Assembly: GCF_029433255.1 (NCBI RefSeq)
Contig: NZ_JAQTHU010000001.1
Coordinates: 2,294,001 to 2,358,000 of the forward strand
Direction: 5' to 3'
DNA length: 64,000 nucleotides
Source: Lactobacillus sp. ESL0791
Lineage (GTDB): Bacteria; Bacillota; Bacilli; Lactobacillales; Lactobacillaceae
Program-made: the position numbers and the translations under genes
Part shown: positions 54,164-63,068 of the stretch, piece after piece
Layout of the letters: every line of letters begins with the position of its first letter
How positions within the stretch are numbered: position 1 is the stretch's first letter
The notes under the pieces: model-generated
Seen by the model: the letters and a program-made list of their open reading frames with translations, nothing else
Databases searched by the model: none
Told to the model about the DNA's origin: nothing

Positions 54164-54925
54164 TCAATTATGAAGTGCTAAATAATTTTCAGCGTTTCGC
54201 AGGTCTGTAATCGAAAGTTGTCCTGGAGCAGAAGTTTTTCCTACTGCACCAAATGACAAACTAGAACCAAATACCTGCCCAGAGACGCGTGTTACTTTGC
54301 CTAGGTCACCCATTGCCATTGTAATCAATGGGTTTTCTATTGCCTGATGAACCTCATTAGTTGCTTCAAGCAAAATCAAAACATCTTTTGCAGTGTGCGG
54401 CATACAGGCCATTTTCACAACATCTGCCTGTAATTCCGACATTTTCTTCAAGCGGAATACAATAACATCTTTAGGGGGAACTTTTTCAAAATCATGATTA
54501 CTCATAATTACAACTAGATTATAGTTATGTGCCAACTGAACAAGCGACTTTATTTTTTCTTCTTCATGAAACAATTCAATATCAATTGCATCACCCAAGC
54601 GATTTTCAATAATTGCTTGTAATAAGTTTAAATAATTATCATCGCTTAATTCTAAAACACCACCTTCATTTTTAGTTCTAAAAGTCACTAGAATAGGTAA
54701 ATTGTCAACAATTTGCCGTATTTTTTTAGAAGTAGAAATGAGTTTATTGATGTCGCTAATTCCTGCAGCATAATAATCAATCCGCCATTCCATCAGATCT
54801 GGTTTGGCAGCAACAATTTCTTTGGCGAAAGAAAGAATTTCTTCTTCATTAGTACCCACATTAGGAACTGCTATTTTCGGCTGGCCTTCACCCAAGACAA
54901 TATTTCTAATTTTTACTGTTGACAT
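54164..54925 (-). CDS. aroD: 3-dehydroquinate dehydratase, type I
   Basis: This 253-residue enzyme interconverts 3-dehydroquinate and 3-dehydroshikimate through a Schiff base. All active-site residues of the E. coli enzyme fall at the same numbers or within one: Glu46 and Arg48 (MEWRID), His144 (SNHDFEK), Lys171 (VVKMA), Arg213, Ser232 and Gln236. It is the last gene of a leftward operon with the YdiB-type dehydrogenase, a flavoprotein reductase and an MFS carrier, which points to catabolic use, not aromatic amino acid synthesis. The gap to the dehydrogenase gene is 14 bases. Confidence 0.93.
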   Translation of the reverse strand: MSTVKIRNIVLGEGQPKIAVPNVGTNEEEILSFAKEIVAAKPDLMEWRIDYYAAGISDINKLISTSKKIRQIVDNLPILVTFRTKNEGGVLELSDDNYLNLLQAIIENRLGDAIDIELFHEEEKIKSLVQLAHNYNLVVIMSNHDFEKVPPKDVIVFRLKKMSELQADVVKMACMPHTAKDVLILLEATNEVHQAIENPLITMAMGDLGKVTRVSGQVFGSSLSFGAVGKTSAPGQLSITDLRNAENYLALHN

Positions 54926-54939
54926 TATCTTAGCCTCAA

Positions 54940-55854
54940 TTATTTATTTTCATCAGAGAACATGATTTCACGAATATAATCAGTCGGCATGTCCTTATCT
55001 GTCCACAACTTAAACGAAGCGGCACCTTGGTCAATCATCATGCCGATTCCATCAAAGATATGTTCAACACCAGCTTTTTCGGCAACTTTCATTAACTTAG
55101 TTGTCCTTGGCGCATAAACCGTATCAAAGACAACCATATCCTTATGGAACCATGACGGATCTTCAACCAAAGTTTTATCTTCTAACGGCTTCATACCAAC
55201 ACCAGTTGCATCACAATAAATATCACTGCTGGCGATTGCTTCCTTAAAGGCAGCTTGATCTGCTAAATCCGTCAAAGAAACTTTACAGTCTGTTTTTTCT
55301 CTAATGATTTTGACTGTCTTCTCAGCCCGAGCCCATTTATCATCTTTAATATTAAAAATTTTAATTTCTTTAACACCGTCTAAAGCTGATTGAACAGCAA
55401 TTGGCGTTGCGGCACCGCCTGCACCAGCCAAAGTCATGACCTTATCTTTAATATCAATTCCTTCATCTTTAAGTGATTGAACAAAACCAATGCCGTCTGT
55501 TGTATAACCAGTTAAAATCCCATGATCATTAACAATCGTGTTGACAGCATCACACATTTCTGAAGCCGGTGATAATTTATCCAAATATTTGATAACCTCT
55601 TTTTTATTAGGCATTGAGACATTTGAGCCCCGCATATCTAATGTACGAATTGCATCAACAGCTCCTTTAAGCTTATCATTGCCAATTTCAAAACAAAGAT
55701 AGGCAAAATTCAATCCTAATTTTGCAAAAGCATTATTATGCATTGTCGGTGACATTGAATGCCGAATAGGGTATGCCATTAACCCAATTAAATAAGTATG
55801 TCCATCTAACCAGCCTGTAATCGGTCCATTTACACCTGTAATTTTATTAGTCAT
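54940..55854 (-). CDS. ydiB: Quinate/shikimate dehydrogenase (YdiB type)
   Basis: This 304-residue protein resembles E. coli YdiB, the NAD(P)-linked quinate/shikimate dehydrogenase, more than biosynthetic AroE: LIGLMAYPIRHSMSPTMHN, MRGSNVSMPNKK with Lys84, and GYTTDGIG with Asp120 (YdiB Lys71 and Asp107, both offset by 13), GAGGAAT for the cofactor, and EIKIFNIKDD where YdiB has EIKLFNRRDE. The loss of the Arg pair there (NRRD to NIKD) argues for NAD over NADP. It oxidises quinate or reduces dehydroshikimate in the same pathway as the adjacent dehydroquinase. Confidence 0.9.
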   Translation of the reverse strand: MTNKITGVNGPITGWLDGHTYLIGLMAYPIRHSMSPTMHNNAFAKLGLNFAYLCFEIGNDKLKGAVDAIRTLDMRGSNVSMPNKKEVIKYLDKLSPASEMCDAVNTIVNDHGILTGYTTDGIGFVQSLKDEGIDIKDKVMTLAGAGGAATPIAVQSALDGVKEIKIFNIKDDKWARAEKTVKIIREKTDCKVSLTDLADQAAFKEAIASSDIYCDATGVGMKPLEDKTLVEDPSWFHKDMVVFDTVYAPRTTKLMKVAEKAGVEHIFDGIGMMIDQGAASFKLWTDKDMPTDYIREIMFSDENK

Positions 55855-55921
55855 TATTTTTCTCCTTAATAAATTTAATCTTACTTACTCAACACACCAG
55901 AAACTGCCGCTGCACTATTTT

Positions 55922-57643
55922 TTATTTTGCACTATAACAATTAGTATTGTCAGCTGCTTCAGTTCCAGCAACAAAACCAGATGCGTAACTCCATGAATTC
56001 ATCATGCTTGGCATCGAATCATGGCCATTAGCACCACCAACAATTTCACCAGCAGCATAAAAATTGGCAACTGGTTTAAACGCAGTATCGAGTAACTGCA
56101 TTTTTTCGGTTGTTTCATAGCCGCCCAAAGTAGTACAAAAACGTAACTTTTGTTCAATCACATAATATGTATCACCTTCAAATGTATGCATAAACTGAGC
56201 AGGGCGCCCAAATTCCAGATCTTTTCCCGTCTTAACATAATTTTCATAATTATCCAGCGTAGTTTTCAAATCAGCATAATCAATACCAGACTTTTGTGCA
56301 GCTTCTTTCAAGCTTCCCTTAACCAGTACCGGACTCTTTTGTCCCTCTAAAGCAAAGAACCCTTCTACTTCATCTGCGGTAAATCCATACTTAAGCAGCA
56401 GTTCGTAAAACCGCTCCCACGTTCTTTGATCCATCACAATAAAGGCAACTTGATCTTTTTGCGCGGCAATTGCGTCCCTGAAATGCGTATATGGCGCCGA
56501 TTCATTGACAATCCGCTTACCTGCATGATTAACAAAAATCGCACCCATGTCAGTTGCTTCTTTTGTTGAATAGGTTGTCAGCTTGGCAATTCCAGGTGTA
56601 ACTTCCAATCCATGCGGGTAAATCTTATACCAGTCAAGATTACGCGTTGCCAGGTTCATATTTTTAGCGAAATCAAAGTAATCTCCCGTTGAAGTCATCG
56701 GACCGTAATACGGAATCGTTGTCTTATGCTGCTTGTAGTCTCTTGCGCCCCAGCCACCGGCAGCCATGATTAATGATTTAAAATTAATGGTGGTTGTTTG
56801 GTGCTTGCCTTTAGCAACTAACGAAACCAATTTACCCGTGCTATCTTTAGTTAACTGTTCCACTCTTGCATCAAATAAAATTTTGCCGCCTTTTTCTTCA
56901 AAAGCCTTAGCTACTTTGGTCACAATCTCATAAGAGCTTTGCGTTGGCATTTCTACTTGCCGGTCAACAGTGTGTTCAACCGTTTGCGTTTCGGCTTTTT
57001 GATACTTTAAATTGGCAAATTCAGAAATGAAGTCAATCGCCTTGCCAATATTATTAACCAGTAATTTAGATAATTCTGGATAATTAGTTCCCCGGCTCTC
57101 ACGCGTGATATCTGCAAGCAAAAGTTCAGGTGAATCTTTTTTAGCATCTTCTTTAAACAACTGCTCTGCTATTTTCGAATCTGTTGCCACGACGTTCGAG
57201 CCATTTAAAATTGTCGCACCGCCAAGGTAGCCATTCTTCTCTAAAACTACAACACTCTTACCTAATGATAATGCACGTGCTGCAGCCATCAATCCAGCCA
57301 TTCCCGATCCAATTACCGCAACATCAACAGTAAGTGTTTTTTCTTCATAACCGGCATTCTTCGAACTTGTTGCTGCTTGAAAGTGATTTTCAGCCAATGC
57401 TTTTTTACCGGAATCAATTATCGCTTCAGTCATAATTGATGCACCAGAAACGGCATCTACGTCAAAACTTTGATTAGCAATAACTTCTTTTTTTAATTTT
57501 GCAAATGCCTGATCAAAAATTGCCGGTGTTTCTGAACTTTTAGTCACCTTAAGATCATCAATATGCTGCTTAGTAACATCAATTTCAAAGTCTATTTGGC
57601 CATTACGTCCAGTTGCTTGCGCCTTTATTTTTTTATCTGTCAT
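55922..57643 (-). CDS. FMN/FAD flavoprotein reductase of the fumarate reductase family
   Basis: This 573-residue protein has an N-terminal FMN-binding domain (about 10-88) with SGAS (66-69), the usual site for covalent FMN, and then an FAD domain starting VAVIGSGMAGLMAA at about 109. The overall layout matches soluble fumarate, acrylate, urocanate and cinnamate reductases. There is no signal peptide, so it is cytoplasmic. Residues that bind fumarate are not conserved: HTxGG reads TTLGG, the RLGGN loop reads SMPSMMNS, and the usual Arg in the NExxxR block is Tyr. The substrate is therefore another enoate; a dehydroshikimate-type ring acid is my inference from the neighbours. Confidence 0.85.
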   Translation of the reverse strand: MTDKKIKAQATGRNGQIDFEIDVTKQHIDDLKVTKSSETPAIFDQAFAKLKKEVIANQSFDVDAVSGASIMTEAIIDSGKKALAENHFQAATSSKNAGYEEKTLTVDVAVIGSGMAGLMAAARALSLGKSVVVLEKNGYLGGATILNGSNVVATDSKIAEQLFKEDAKKDSPELLLADITRESRGTNYPELSKLLVNNIGKAIDFISEFANLKYQKAETQTVEHTVDRQVEMPTQSSYEIVTKVAKAFEEKGGKILFDARVEQLTKDSTGKLVSLVAKGKHQTTTINFKSLIMAAGGWGARDYKQHKTTIPYYGPMTSTGDYFDFAKNMNLATRNLDWYKIYPHGLEVTPGIAKLTTYSTKEATDMGAIFVNHAGKRIVNESAPYTHFRDAIAAQKDQVAFIVMDQRTWERFYELLLKYGFTADEVEGFFALEGQKSPVLVKGSLKEAAQKSGIDYADLKTTLDNYENYVKTGKDLEFGRPAQFMHTFEGDTYYVIEQKLRFCTTLGGYETTEKMQLLDTAFKPVANFYAAGEIVGGANGHDSMPSMMNSWSYASGFVAGTEAADNTNCYSAK

Positions 57644-57676
57644 ATTAAAGAAGCTCCTTTTTTACAAAATTTTTAT

Positions 57677-58864
57677 CTATCCTTCAATATTAAACTGACG
57701 GCTACGGCTAATTAAAACAACTGCCAAAATTACTGAAATAAGTGTAATAATTGCAGTAATCCAAAATACAAGTAATGTACTGACTGCATTAGCTTTTAAC
57801 ACAAAGGCTGCCACTAATGGTGCCACAAAATAAACAACTGCGGGTGCAAAACTGTAGTAAGAAGTGATCTTCCCGTGTCCTTGTGGAAAGTACGACGTTA
57901 ACACTGATAGACCAACTTGCCAAACTCCACCTGCCGCAAAAAAGCCAACTAGCAGCGCCCCAATTTCACCTGCAAGCAGTGAAGGTTTTAATACCATAAA
58001 CAGTAATCCTAGAGCGGAAATAGTAGAATAAATTGCAATTAAGTACAAGCGTTTAATTTTTGTAACCAAGGCCGAGGTCACAAATACTGAAATTAATGAT
58101 GCAATTGAATACCAAGAAACTAATTGATTAGCATTAATGGCCGATTCCTTTAACACATATTGGCCATAATACGGTGCATACAATGAAAAAATATAAAAAG
58201 TAAAGCACAGAGTAAAACCAAGTGTAATAATCATTGCGCCATCAACTGCTAATTTAGGCTGCTTGCCACTTTGTTCAGCAGTACTTGCAGCAGTTTCCTT
58301 TGCTGTTTCAGCCTGCGGTGCAAAAGCCGCTCTTAACGTAATTATGCCGTCAAGAACCAAAAGTGCTGTTAAAGCAAGAGCAGTAACCTTAGGATCTTTA
58401 ACTAGCTTTACCCAAAACGGAAACAGCATTTGCATTATCTGCATTGCAGCCTTTACAAATGAATTCATCGTCGCAGTTTTATCAGGAAACGCATCTGCCA
58501 AAGCCGGATAGCCTGCAGTATCGCCAAAAGAATTAGTAGCGCCGAAAAACATGGCAGCAATTCCAGCAATCCAAACATTATTGGCATAAGCTGCACCAAG
58601 TAAAAATATGATATCGCAGCCTAGTGCAATAAGTAACGTTTTTCTACGACCAATCTTATCAGAAATTGCTCCAGCAAATAAAATTGTGATAATCCGGCCA
58701 AGTCCAACCATCGCCATGACAATCGAAATTGCCATTCCACTGGCATTCCAAGCTTTAGCTAATACTTGCCGGTACTGACTAATAAAAATAGTGGCTGCTC
58801 CAACTGCTGCGTAATTCAAATACACAGACGTTGCAGCACCTATATAACTTTTATGTTCTTTCAT
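57677..58864 (-). CDS. MFS transporter of the hydroaromatic cluster (YdiN-like)
   Basis: This 395-residue protein has 12 predicted helices. VGLGRIITILFAGAISDKIG and ATNSFGDTAGYPALADAFP resemble YdiN (GLGRLISILFFGVISDKFG, ANSALDTGGYPALMECFP). It opens the leftward operon that continues with the flavoprotein, ydiB and aroD, so it is the likely importer of quinate, shikimate or a related acid, perhaps as an exchanger for the reduced product. Its gene is followed 33 bases later by the flavoprotein gene. Confidence 0.83.
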   Translation of the reverse strand: MKEHKSYIGAATSVYLNYAAVGAATIFISQYRQVLAKAWNASGMAISIVMAMVGLGRIITILFAGAISDKIGRRKTLLIALGCDIIFLLGAAYANNVWIAGIAAMFFGATNSFGDTAGYPALADAFPDKTATMNSFVKAAMQIMQMLFPFWVKLVKDPKVTALALTALLVLDGIITLRAAFAPQAETAKETAASTAEQSGKQPKLAVDGAMIITLGFTLCFTFYIFSLYAPYYGQYVLKESAINANQLVSWYSIASLISVFVTSALVTKIKRLYLIAIYSTISALGLLFMVLKPSLLAGEIGALLVGFFAAGGVWQVGLSVLTSYFPQGHGKITSYYSFAPAVVYFVAPLVAAFVLKANAVSTLLVFWITAIITLISVILAVVLISRSRQFNIEG

Positions 58865-58890
58865 AAACCTACCCTCTTAAATCAAAACTT

Positions 58891-58904
58891 TGTTAACGCA
58901 TACA
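58891..58904. promoter_or_regulatory. Probable CcpA site (cre) of the hydroaromatic operon
   Basis: On the minus strand TGTATGCGTTAACA matches TGWAANCGNTNWCA with one mismatch. It lies in the leader of the MFS gene, about 30 bases before its start, where CcpA binding would block transcription. Confidence 0.55.
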
Positions 58905-59320
58905 CAAGTTAATATACCCCAATTTCAATAATAAGAATAATTGATTATCCCTTAATAAATATATATTATAACTATATTTAAAAGCGCCATCATTCTTGCT
59001 CTGACTTAATCTTTTATTGAATAACTAAAGAAAAGAACAACCATTTCCCAAATTTTAATTAAACAGGTTTACTAAATAATACTTATGTAACCAAAAATTA
59101 AAAATTGTTACTACAATTGTTAGTAAACAGGTTAAATTAGGCCAAACTTAAAGCGAAAACGAGGTTAACCCTTACTCATTTATTCCTTAACTAGCCATGA
59201 ATGGTACAACTTCACTTTTTTATTACTTATCTTTATTGCTTTTGTTTAAGCTATTATAATTTTTCTTGATACTTAAATGATAAAACTGGGAGCGAACAAT
59301 AAGCGGCAGGTTTAGGCAGC
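58905..59320. other. Intergenic region between the two hydroaromatic operons
   Basis: No gene was seen. TATAAT in minus orientation near 58970 could serve the MFS operon. GTTTACTAA (59067-59075) and TTAGTAAAC (59120-59128) are perfect inverted arms, and the right arm is part of an imperfect palindrome centred on CAATTG (about 59105-59129). These are candidate sites for a regulator not encoded in the window. Confidence 0.45.
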
Positions 59321-59356
59321 ATAAAAATACCGGTGAAGAAACAATATCTTCACCGG
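59321..59356 (-). terminator. Terminator after the thioesterase gene
   Basis: CCGGTGAAGA pairs with TCTTCACCGG around a seven-base loop; on the minus strand it ends in ATTTTTATG. Confidence 0.8.
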
Positions 59357-59389
59357 CAATTATTATCAGAGTCGCATTTTTCAAATTTC

Positions 59390-59848
59390 TTATTTTAAAT
59401 TAAATCTCTCAATGATCAAATCAACATATTCTTTCTGAGCGGGATCGGTAATTTTAAACTGCTTTATTGTTCCTGAAATCGGACGCAGATTTTCATCAAC
59501 AGCCACATAAGTAAATACAGCCTCACCAATTAGCTCAGTTTTATCTTCCGTAAGATTTACCCGATTAACAGCCGCATAAATCGTCATCGTTTTGGGGGTT
59601 GTTTTTATAAGCGAAATACAAAAATTAAGGTGATCGCCAGCATAACTTTTTTTCAAAAAAACAAATTTATCAATTCGTCCAGTTAAAATTCGTGTATGAC
59701 AATACGAATTAGCAAACAATCCCATTGCTGAATCAACTTGGTCTAAGATTGTTCCTCCATGAGTAATATTCATATGGTTCAGCATCTTTGCTGTCACAAA
59801 ATAATCTCCCATTTGTCGTTTAAAAAATTTATTACTCATTATGTGCAC
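59390..59848 (-). CDS. Hotdog-fold acyl-CoA thioesterase
   Basis: This 152-residue protein has a single hotdog domain of the YciA/BACH type: MNITHGGTILDQVDSAMGLF contains the catalytic Asp region on the hotdog helix, and GRIDKFVFLKKSYAGDHLNF follows. It hydrolyses acyl-CoA to free acid and CoA. GTG 59848 is well spaced from AAAGG; an ATG nine bases later is possible. It is the last gene of the ACAD-Etf-ligase operon, three bases from the ligase gene. A ligase and a thioesterase side by side make sense only if the acyl group is changed in between. Confidence 0.87.
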   Translation of the reverse strand: MHIMSNKFFKRQMGDYFVTAKMLNHMNITHGGTILDQVDSAMGLFANSYCHTRILTGRIDKFVFLKKSYAGDHLNFCISLIKTTPKTMTIYAAVNRVNLTEDKTELIGEAVFTYVAVDENLRPISGTIKQFKITDPAQKEYVDLIIERFNLK

Positions 59849-59851
59849 TGC

Positions 59852-61366
59852 CTACCTTTCAGCCATTTCTTTTAAAATGTACTTTTTTATTTTACCATTT
59901 GCTGTTCTAGGCAGAGAAGCAAGTACCCATAATTTTTCCGGCCAAAATTTTTTATCTACATTATGATTTGCTAATTCAACCAGTAAGTCTTCTTTAGTTA
60001 ACGTGATGTTAGCATCCAACAAGACAATAAAAGCACCTATTCTTTGACCCAGGCGTTCATCAGGAACCCCCAATACTGCCACTTCTTTAATATTTTTGCA
60101 TTTTTTTATCTTATCTTCAACTACTTGTGCAGAAATGTTTTCACCGCCACGAATAATTTTATCACTATTGCGACCATCAATTTCTAACAGTCCTTGCTGA
60201 TTGTAATGGCCCACATCCCCGGTGACAAACCATTCGCCATCAAATGACTGCTTTGTTTTTTCTAAATCCAAAAAATACTCTTTAAAAATAACCGGCCCAG
60301 CTACTTCGATTATGCCTTGAGCATTGCTTTCGGTAATTAATTTGCCAGATGCAACTAATCTTGTTTTAACCTTCTCAATTGGTTTGACAGCCGTTGTCAT
60401 CTGTCCTTGACTTACAAAATATTCTGCTGGTGTGTAACTAAATGGAACAGCTTCAGTCAGACCGTAGCAATTATACAAAGGAATTTGCCTTTCCTTAGCT
60501 TTCAACAAAAGTTTAGGCTTAATTTTATCACCACCACAGATTAACTGCTTTAATTTACCCAAATTTTTAACTTTAAACAAGATGTCATACATAATCGTAG
60601 GTAAACTATCAATATACGTGATCGGATACTTAGCAATTAATTGCGCTAATTTGTCAACTTGATAGTGTTTCATAATCACTATCGTACTGCCCGCAATTAT
60701 TGTAGAGATCAAGCCATGATGAAAGCCAATCGCATGATACATTCCCGACGGCATTAAAATCATATCACTACTTTTAATGGCAAAAGCTTTGTTATAGCCA
60801 TATTCTGCCTCTAAAACATTTTTGTTAGTTAATACAACCCCTTTAGGTGCCCCGCTTGTTCCTGAAGTATTTAGAATTACAAGCGCTGCATCCTCATCAC
60901 TAGAATTATCATTAATGGCAGAAAGAGACTGATTGTCTTTAACAAATATTTTCAGATCACCAGACTCACAAGTTTGATAGTGGGGTATTTCGTTGAGGTT
61001 ACATAATGTATCACGGCCGCGAATTGATTTTTGGGCAATAATTGCAAAGGGATTAAACCGCTTGACCAAATTTTTTATTTCTTCGACATCAAAATGTGGG
61101 TTCAACGGGTTAATTATCACTTTTAATTTTATACAGGCAATGATCATTACAATATTTTCTACATCCAACTCAAATTGTAAAGCGACCAAGCTGCCTGCCT
61201 TAATACCTAAACTAAGTAAAAATTTCATTTGCTCATCAACTAACTGAGCAATTTCGCCATAAGAATAACTCCGAGCTTCATTTATTAAAAATGTATTTCC
61301 CGCACTTGCTTCTATTCTCTTATCCCATAAAGCAGCAACAGTTTTTACATAATTCTCACCATTCAT
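59852..61366 (-). CDS. Acyl-CoA ligase (AMP-forming)
   Basis: This is a 504-residue adenylate-forming enzyme with P-loop TSGTSGAPKG, CYGLTEAVPF, TGDVGHYNQQG, the hinge DGRNSDKIIRGGENIS and the catalytic Lys492 in RTANGKIKK. It activates a carboxylic acid to its CoA thioester using ATP. The overall size and motifs fit the caffeyl-CoA/crotonobetaine-CoA/FadK group. It lies between EtfA and the thioesterase with gaps of eight and three bases. The acid is inferred to be a ring acid such as shikimate, or a hydroxycinnamate. Confidence 0.9.
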   Translation of the reverse strand: MNGENYVKTVAALWDKRIEASAGNTFLINEARSYSYGEIAQLVDEQMKFLLSLGIKAGSLVALQFELDVENIVMIIACIKLKVIINPLNPHFDVEEIKNLVKRFNPFAIIAQKSIRGRDTLCNLNEIPHYQTCESGDLKIFVKDNQSLSAINDNSSDEDAALVILNTSGTSGAPKGVVLTNKNVLEAEYGYNKAFAIKSSDMILMPSGMYHAIGFHHGLISTIIAGSTIVIMKHYQVDKLAQLIAKYPITYIDSLPTIMYDILFKVKNLGKLKQLICGGDKIKPKLLLKAKERQIPLYNCYGLTEAVPFSYTPAEYFVSQGQMTTAVKPIEKVKTRLVASGKLITESNAQGIIEVAGPVIFKEYFLDLEKTKQSFDGEWFVTGDVGHYNQQGLLEIDGRNSDKIIRGGENISAQVVEDKIKKCKNIKEVAVLGVPDERLGQRIGAFIVLLDANITLTKEDLLVELANHNVDKKFWPEKLWVLASLPRTANGKIKKYILKEMAER

Positions 61367-61374
61367 TTTTATAC

Positions 61375-62301
61375 CTATAAAAGAGCAATTAATTTTTCTA
61401 TTACTTCATTAGCATCGCCAATTATTCCGTAATCAGCTAATTTAAAGATTGGCGCTGTTTTATCAGTGTTAACCGCAACTACACATTTTGCTTTATTCAT
61501 GCCAATTGTATGCTGGATTGCACCAGAAATACCAAAGGCATAATAAACATCCGGCTTAACAGTCAGGTTAGATATTCCGATCATTTTGCTAGAATTTACC
61601 CAGCCCTGATCGGTAACAGCCTTAGTTGCACCAACGCTGGCATTAAGTTTTTGGGCCAGCACCTTTAACGCATCAAACTTGCTGGCTGCACCCAAGCCTT
61701 TACCCCCAGCAACGATTACTTTTGCATAAGCTAAGTCATTATTAGAATTATTATTAGCAGTATAAACTGCCCCAGCGTTATGATTTACCTGCCAATCAAC
61801 CACATTCACATCCGCAGTTTTGCCATTGCGCGTCAAGCCATTGAGTGCAACAGAAATAATGGCTTTTTTATTCAAAGGAGTTTCACAAAGCACCTTGCCT
61901 TGATTAATTATGCGGTCAACACTTGTTTCATTAGGCTTTTGATTGATTTTTTTCACATGCGGCACAAAAGCCGTTTCAAGAACCGCGGCCAGCCTTTGCC
62001 CAACACTATTACCCAGCTTATTATCATCGGTAATTAAAAAATATTCTTCTTTATCCATAAAAATATTCTTTAAAGTTGCAAGCATGGCCTTGAAATCTGT
62101 CAGACAATATTGTTCATTGTTATAAATAGTTGCTGGAATACCTGCCTTTGCATATTTGTCTTTGATATCCGCCGCATGATTACTAAAAACTAAAACTTTC
62201 ACAGGATTAGCAAAATTACTGCTTAATCCGGCTAAAGTATTAGTATTATGCCCTTCATCAATATTCTTATCTTCTATTTGAATATAATATATAGGAGTCA
62301 T
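61375..62301 (-). CDS. etfA: Electron transfer flavoprotein, alpha subunit
   Basis: This protein of about 308 residues starts at ATG 62301 behind GAGG, overlapping the EtfB end. The FAD-binding domain is clear: ATKAVTDQGWV, then GISGAIQHTIGM and APIFKLADYGIIGD. The usual Arg in GASRxxVD is Lys here. There is no N-terminal ferredoxin domain as in CarE of Acetobacterium. With EtfB it passes electrons between NADH and the acyl-CoA dehydrogenase; whether it bifurcates cannot be told from sequence. Confidence 0.88.
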   Translation of the reverse strand: MTPIYYIQIEDKNIDEGHNTNTLAGLSSNFANPVKVLVFSNHAADIKDKYAKAGIPATIYNNEQYCLTDFKAMLATLKNIFMDKEEYFLITDDNKLGNSVGQRLAAVLETAFVPHVKKINQKPNETSVDRIINQGKVLCETPLNKKAIISVALNGLTRNGKTADVNVVDWQVNHNAGAVYTANNNSNNDLAYAKVIVAGGKGLGAASKFDALKVLAQKLNASVGATKAVTDQGWVNSSKMIGISNLTVKPDVYYAFGISGAIQHTIGMNKAKCVVAVNTDKTAPIFKLADYGIIGDANEVIEKLIALL

Positions 62302-62309
62302 TTTTAACC

Positions 62310-63056
62310 TCACTTAAGAACACCGTTTTCTTGTAAAACAGAAATTAATTTTTCAACAGCTTGTTTATCATTATTTAAATCAAAGAGCACTTTTTGATTT
62401 TTATCCTGATTAGCCTTAATTTCACTATGCTCTTTTGCAGCGTTTTTTAAGTTAATTTCCTCAATCGGTGTATCTAAAGCTGTTTCCAAAGAAAAGAAAT
62501 TCGGCAAACGGGGGGTATTCACTGCACTTGATAATGAAATCACTGCAGGTAAGTTAAACTTGCCGTTGACTTTACCCTTATCAAATTCGGCTTCAAAGTC
62601 AAAACTTGTTTCTACTTTCATAATATTATCATAATAGTTATAATTTAATTTTTGTGCAATTAACGCAGAAATATCTATCATATTTTTAGTATCGCCTGTC
62701 AGAATTAAATCATACTTCTTATGTTGCCTCTTCAAATACTCCACAAATTCAGTGGCCATTTCATTTGCCTGCAAAGGATCATTAACGTCCAATCCAGTAA
62801 ACTTAGTGGCTTGCTTTGCTCCTAATGCCAGTGCTTCGTGCAAGCAGCGGTCAGCCAGAATACCCTTTTCAAAAGAATAAGCATCAATTTGACCATTATT
62901 TGCTTCTGTCAACCGCAAACCATACTCAAGTGAACTTTTATCACTTGAACTTAAAAACAAATTTTCCGAATGAAAAGTCACCTTATTTTTGTGAGTTGTG
63001 TATGCGCTATTATCTGCCACATCAGTTTTCACAATAACCGCAATTTTCAATTTCAT
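62310..63056 (-). CDS. etfB: Electron transfer flavoprotein, beta subunit
   Basis: This protein of about 248 residues has the EtfB fold: KIAVIVKTD at the start, LEYGLRLTEANNGQIDAYSF and LHEALALGAKQATKF, then DLILTGDTKNMIDISALIAQKL in place of the usual nucleotide-binding GDTGQVG block, which is divergent. Start is ATG 63056 or GTG 63059; the GAGG is close to both. It overlaps etfA and lies nine bases after the acyl-CoA dehydrogenase gene. Confidence 0.86.
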   Translation of the reverse strand: MKLKIAVIVKTDVADNSAYTTHKNKVTFHSENLFLSSSDKSSLEYGLRLTEANNGQIDAYSFEKGILADRCLHEALALGAKQATKFTGLDVNDPLQANEMATEFVEYLKRQHKKYDLILTGDTKNMIDISALIAQKLNYNYYDNIMKVETSFDFEAEFDKGKVNGKFNLPAVISLSSAVNTPRLPNFFSLETALDTPIEEINLKNAAKEHSEIKANQDKNQKVLFDLNNDKQAVEKLISVLQENGVLK

Positions 63057-63068
63057 CACCTCAATTTC

